From NCBI GenBank assembly GCA_036381175.1, contig DASVDI010000015.1:20836-84835 (forward strand): DNA of 64,000 nucleotides. Direction: 5' to 3'. Below are positions 60,476 to 64,000 of the stretch, piece after piece. A program made the position numbers and the translations under genes. The notes under the pieces were generated by a model. The model ran no database searches. It was not told the DNA's origin and saw only the letters and a program-made list of their open reading frames with translations. Numbering within the stretch: the first letter of the stretch is position 1; every line of letters begins with the position of its first letter. Origin of the DNA: JAJUFS01 sp036381175. GTDB lineage: Bacteria > Pseudomonadota > Gammaproteobacteria > Natronospirales > JAJUFS01.

Positions 60476-63286
60476 GTGACTGATTACAAAAGCACATTGA
60501 ATCTTCCCGAAACCGATTTTCCGATGCGCGGCAATCTTGCGCAACGCGAACCGGAAATGCTCAAGCGCTGGGAGGATGAAGACCGCTACGGCAAGTTGCG
60601 CGCGCATTGCGAAGGCCGCGAGAAATTCATTCTCGCCGACGGCCCGCCGTACGCGAACGGCGACATCCACATCGGTCACGCGGTCAACAAGATCCTGAAA
60701 GACATCGTGGTGAAGGCGCGCACGCTCGCGGGGTTCGACGCGCCGTACATCCCGACGTGGGATTGTCACGGCCTGCCGATCGAACTCGCGGTCGAGAAGA
60801 AACTCGGCAAGCAGGCGAAAGGCGATGCGCGCGCGTTCCGCGAGGCCTGCCGGAAATTCGCGCGCGAGCAGGTCGAGCGCCAGCGCGTTGATTTCCAGCG
60901 CCTGGGCGTGACCGGTGCCTGGGACAAACCCTATCTCACGATGGATCCGCAATACGAAGCCGACGAGATTCGCGGGTTCGCGAAAATCATCGAGAACGGA
61001 CACCTTTATAAAGGTTACAAGCCGGTGCACTGGTGCATGGATTGCGGTTCCGCGCTGGCGGAAGCGGAAGTCGAATACCAGGACAAAACGTCGCCCGCGA
61101 TCGATGTGCGATTCCCGGTCGTTGACGATGAAGAACTGCTCCGGCGGCTTGATGGAAAGGGCGGCGAAGGACTGGTGTCCGTCGCAATCTGGACGACGAC
61201 GCCGTGGACCTTGCCTGCGAACCAGGCTGTCGCGCTCAACGCAGAAATCGATTACGCACTGGTGGAGTTCGATGCCGGACATGGCCCTGAGCGCGTGCTG
61301 TTTGCCGAGGAACTTGCCGGCAATGCCATGCAGCGTTACGGCATTGAAAAATTCACCATCGTCGGCCGCGCGAAAGGCGCCGCACTTGAAGGACTGAAGC
61401 TCAAGCATCCGTTCTACGATCGCGAAGTGCCTGTCATTCTCGGCGAACACGTCACGCTGGAATCCGGCACCGGTGCCGTTCACACCGCGCCAGGACACGG
61501 CCAGGAAGATTTCGCGGTTGGCGTCGAGTATGGCTTGCCACTGGAAAATCCGGTCGGCGGAAACGGCGTGTTTCTCGATGGCACGGAATTGTTCGCCGGC
61601 GAACACGTGTTCAAGGCGAACAAGCATATTGTCGAAGTGTTGCAGGAACGCGGCATGCTGCTGCATCACGAATCCCTGCAACACAGTTATCCGCATTGCT
61701 GGCGGCACAAGACGCCGCTGATTTTCCGCGCGACGCCGCAATGGTTCATCAGCATGGACCAGGCCGGCTTGCGCGAAAAGGCGCGCGCGGAAATTCGCAA
61801 GGTGAAATGGACGCCGTCCTGGGGCGAGAGCCGCATCGACGCGATGGTTGAAGGGCGACCTGACTGGTGCATTTCCCGGCAGCGAAGCTGGGGCGTGCCG
61901 ATCGCGTTGTTCGTGCACAAGCAGACGGGCGAGCTGCATCCGCGAACCTCCGAACTGCTTGAGACGGTTGCAAAGCTTGTCGAGAAAGACAGCGTGGATG
62001 CGTGGTTCGAGCGGGATGCGAAAGATTTCCTGGGTGAGGAAGCCGAGCAGTACGAAAAGGTTACCGACATTCTCGATGTCTGGGTCGATTCGGGCATGCT
62101 TCATTACTGCGTGCTGGAAAAGCATCCGCAGCTCCGTGCGCCTGCCGATCTTTACCTCGAAGGTTCGGACCAGCACCGCGGCTGGTTCCAGTCGTCGTTG
62201 CTTACCTCCGTCGCGATACGCGATACCGCGCCGTACAAAGGCGTTCTGACGCACGGCTTCACCGTCGATGCGAAGGGCCGCAAGATGTCGAAATCGGTCG
62301 GCAATGTCGTTGCGCCACAAAAAGTGGTGAACGCAATGGGCGCGGACGTGTTGCGGCTGTGGGTGGCGGCGACGGATTACCGCGGCGAGATTGCCGTTTC
62401 CGATGAAATCCTGAAACGCACGGCGGATTCCTACCGGCGCTTGCGCAACACCTTGCGATTCCTGCTCGCGAACCTGAACGGTTTTGATCCGGCGACGGAT
62501 TGCGTGGTGCCCGGTGACATGTTGTCACTGGATCGCTGGGTGCTGGAGCAGGCGCGCGCATTGCAGGCAACGGTCGAAACCGCTTACGAGAATTACGAGT
62601 TCCATGTCATCTACCAGAAGGTGCATAACTTCTGCGTCGTGGATCTCGGCGGGTTTTATCTTGATGTCATCAAGGACCGGCAGTACACGACGCAGGCTGA
62701 CAGCCTCGCGCGGCGTTCCTGCCAGACCGCGCTGTATCACACAGCCGAAGCGATGCTGCGCTGGCTCGCGCCGATATTGTCGTTCACGATGGAAGAAGCA
62801 TGGGAATATCTGCCGGGCGAGCGGGCGCTGTCGGTTTTCATGAGCGAGTGGTACGACATTCCGGGCAGCGCGAAAGATGTCACCGACATTGACTGGGAAG
62901 CCGTGTTGCATGTGCGCCAGGTTGTTTCGCGCCTGCTCGAAACCTTGCGCAAGGAAGATGTGATCGGTTCGTCGCTGGATGCGGAAGTGACCTTGTTTGC
63001 CGATGACACGTTGCGCGAAAAGCTGGACGCGTTGGGCGACGAGTTGCGCTTCGCGCTGATCACGTCATATGCGCATGTGAAACCGGCGGCCGAACGACCG
63101 AAGGACGCGTTTCACGATACGGAAGTCGAGGGTTTGTGGGTGACGGCAAAACGCGCGCCGTTCGAGAAATGCGTTCGTTGCTGGCACCGGCGCGAAGACG
63201 TCGGTGCGAATGACGAACATTCGGAACTCTGCGGACGCTGCATCGAGAATGTGACGGGCGCGGGCGAAACGAGGCGGTTTTCATGA
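60476..63286 (+). CDS. ileS: Isoleucyl-tRNA synthetase
   Basis: This 936-residue class I synthetase starts with GTG at 60476 (TDYKSTLNLPETDFPMRGNL, the family start). It has the HIGH signature in NGDIHIGHAVNK, the editing domain (WTTTPWTLPANQAVALN), RKMSKSVGN, and a C-terminal zinc finger (CVRCWHRRE...CGRC). It lies between ribF and lspA, the standard gammaproteobacterial order, with its stop overlapping lspA in ATGA. Confidence 0.98.
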   Translation: MTDYKSTLNLPETDFPMRGNLAQREPEMLKRWEDEDRYGKLRAHCEGREKFILADGPPYANGDIHIGHAVNKILKDIVVKARTLAGFDAPYIPTWDCHGLPIELAVEKKLGKQAKGDARAFREACRKFAREQVERQRVDFQRLGVTGAWDKPYLTMDPQYEADEIRGFAKIIENGHLYKGYKPVHWCMDCGSALAEAEVEYQDKTSPAIDVRFPVVDDEELLRRLDGKGGEGLVSVAIWTTTPWTLPANQAVALNAEIDYALVEFDAGHGPERVLFAEELAGNAMQRYGIEKFTIVGRAKGAALEGLKLKHPFYDREVPVILGEHVTLESGTGAVHTAPGHGQEDFAVGVEYGLPLENPVGGNGVFLDGTELFAGEHVFKANKHIVEVLQERGMLLHHESLQHSYPHCWRHKTPLIFRATPQWFISMDQAGLREKARAEIRKVKWTPSWGESRIDAMVEGRPDWCISRQRSWGVPIALFVHKQTGELHPRTSELLETVAKLVEKDSVDAWFERDAKDFLGEEAEQYEKVTDILDVWVDSGMLHYCVLEKHPQLRAPADLYLEGSDQHRGWFQSSLLTSVAIRDTAPYKGVLTHGFTVDAKGRKMSKSVGNVVAPQKVVNAMGADVLRLWVAATDYRGEIAVSDEILKRTADSYRRLRNTLRFLLANLNGFDPATDCVVPGDMLSLDRWVLEQARALQATVETAYENYEFHVIYQKVHNFCVVDLGGFYLDVIKDRQYTTQADSLARRSCQTALYHTAEAMLRWLAPILSFTMEEAWEYLPGERALSVFMSEWYDIPGSAKDVTDIDWEAVLHVRQVVSRLLETLRKEDVIGSSLDAEVTLFADDTLREKLDALGDELRFALITSYAHVKPAAERPKDAFHDTEVEGLWVTAKRAPFEKCVRCWHRREDVGANDEHSELCGRCIENVTGAGETRRFS

Positions 63287-63828
63287 GGGCGGACATGAAC
63301 CTGAAAAACAAGCTCAAGCTGTGGGATTCTCATCGGCCGGTGAACTGGCTGATCGTATCGGCGCTGGTGATTATTGCCGACCAGGTGACGAAGACGCTCA
63401 TCGTTCGCGCGATGGAGCTGTACGAATCCATCGCGATCGTTCCGCACCTGAACCTGACCTTGCTGCACAACACCGGTGCTGCGTTCAGCCTGCTGGCTGA
63501 CGCCGGCGGCTGGCAACGCTGGTTTTTCGTATTGCTCGGTGCCGGCGTGAGCGCGTTCATACTTGTCTGGCTGCGGAAAATGCCGCGCGGGCAGGGCGCA
63601 TTGTTGCCCCTGTCGCTGTCATTGATTCTCGGCGGCGCGCTCGGCAACGTCATCGATCGCGCGATCTACGGCTACGTCATCGACTTCATCGATGTCTATT
63701 ACGGCGCCTGGCATTTTCCGGCATTCAATGTCGCCGATTCCGCGATCACCGTGGGCGCCGTGCTGTTCATTCTTGACAGCGTCATCGATACCTGGCGAAC
63801 GGCGGCGCAAAGGCGAGGAGCAAGATAG
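63283..63828 (+). CDS. lspA: Lipoprotein signal peptidase (signal peptidase II)
   Basis: This 181-residue inner-membrane aspartyl protease cleaves lipoprotein signal peptides and would process the many lipoproteins seen in this window. Four membrane helices are visible. Conserved parts are ADQVTKTLIV, LLHNTGAAFSLLAD and the catalytic aspartates in GALGNVIDRAIYGYVIDF and FNVADSAITVGA. It is coupled to ileS. fkpB/ispH, which often follow, are absent here; an IS-like element begins about 30 bp downstream. Confidence 0.97.
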   Translation: MRADMNLKNKLKLWDSHRPVNWLIVSALVIIADQVTKTLIVRAMELYESIAIVPHLNLTLLHNTGAAFSLLADAGGWQRWFFVLLGAGVSAFILVWLRKMPRGQGALLPLSLSLILGGALGNVIDRAIYGYVIDFIDVYYGAWHFPAFNVADSAITVGAVLFILDSVIDTWRTAAQRRGAR

Positions 63829-63860
63829 TGGTTTTCCTGAAATAAAAAACGCCGCTTTCC

Positions 63861-64000
63861 AGGCTGTGTCAAAACGCAGCCTTGCTTGGCAAAATGCCCA
63901 TCAGGTGACTGATGGGCATTTTTCGTTATGCGATACATCGAAGGCGAGTCACGGGATCAACTGGCGCTGCTGCCGGCGTCATTTGACGATCTGATACCGG
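63861..64000 (+). mobile_element. Left end of an IS1182-like insertion sequence (cut by window edge)
   Basis: About 30 bp after lspA the sequence changes to GGCTGTGTCAAAACGCAGCC, a plausible terminal repeat, followed by a 13-bp-arm hairpin (63891-63922, AAATGCCCATC/GATGGGCATTT) and a transposase start. The exact end of the element is inferred because only one end is visible. Confidence 0.6.
63928..64000 (+). CDS. IS1182-family transposase, N-terminal 24 residues (partial)
   Basis: From ATG 63928 the frame reads MRYIEGESRDQLALLPASFD and then DLIP, and runs off the edge. The pattern (Y-I-x-G, then Q-x-x-L-L-P-x-S-x-D-D) is the familiar start of IS1182-group DDE transposases. A stable hairpin just upstream is of the type that blocks translation of read-through mRNA into the transposase. 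Intactness cannot be judged. Confidence 0.6.
   Translation, partial: MRYIEGESRDQLALLPASFDDLIP

Noticed and set aside
60287..62320. 677-codon minus-strand open frame
   Set aside because: It lies antisense to ileS, whose motifs and codon pattern are unambiguous; GC-rich DNA commonly leaves long open antisense frames.

Overview
This window looks like chromosomal DNA of a gammaproteobacterium, most likely of the Xanthomonadales/Lysobacterales or a nearby lineage. The evidence is the block ispB | rplU-rpmA-obgE, rpsT, murJ, ribF-ileS-lspA beside a minor-pilin cluster, a LexA-boxed imuA-imuB-dnaE2 operon, the type 1 gshA, and many short palindromic repeats of the kind common in that group. Most genes are GC-rich (a hand count of 10201-10320 gives 74 of 120 G+C). 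The left edge is clearly AT-richer (51 of 120 at 481-600) and looks acquired.

Layout. 1-4852 is accessory: a YejK/NdpA-like gene translationally coupled to an unknown gene cut by the window edge, an orphan small gene, about 1.1 kb of repeats, a Fic protein behind a cluster of GATCGGCCAA-like motifs, and small lipoproteins. 4946-5991 holds tRNA-Met(CAT) and a DUF1778/GNAT toxin-antitoxin pair. 6168-11465 is the SOS mutasome. 11470-14847 is the electron-transfer-flavoprotein system (etfQO, etfB, etfA). 14969-17808 is an M16 pair with one active-type and one zinc-site-less subunit. 18164-18931 is an HSD10-like SDR.

19084-25098 is the most striking region. It is a compact mevalonate pathway: a divergent farnesyl-diphosphate synthase, then mvaD, phosphomevalonate kinase, a single 751-residue polypeptide that fuses class II HMG-CoA reductase to mevalonate kinase, and type 1 isopentenyl-diphosphate isomerase. 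Together they cover HMG-CoA to farnesyl diphosphate. Most gammaproteobacteria use the MEP pathway instead. At the right edge, where fkpB/ispH usually follow lspA, an IS1182-like element begins.

25138-38339 carries a membrane-anchored phosphoesterase, a DUF155 protein, an M28 peptidase, gshA, a GGDEF-EAL protein, a coiled-coil protein, and a TetR-regulated ABC exporter operon (TetR, lipoprotein fusion protein, ATPase, permease, joined by ATGA overlaps). 38607-39422 encodes a lipoprotein with all six zinc ligands of subclass B1 metallo-beta-lactamases. 39643-45751 is an AddAB-like helicase/nuclease pair. 45761-48069 holds a 5'-nucleotidase, beta-carbonic anhydrase, pdxH and tRNA-Pro(CGG). 48119-54216 (minus strand) is the type IV minor-pilin operon pilV-pilW-pilX-pilY1-pilE. 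54317-63828 is the housekeeping block, followed by the start of the IS element.

Several families of short palindromic repeats sit against the 3' ends of genes and in places supply their stop codons. All functional calls rest on motif recognition by eye; no database search was run.
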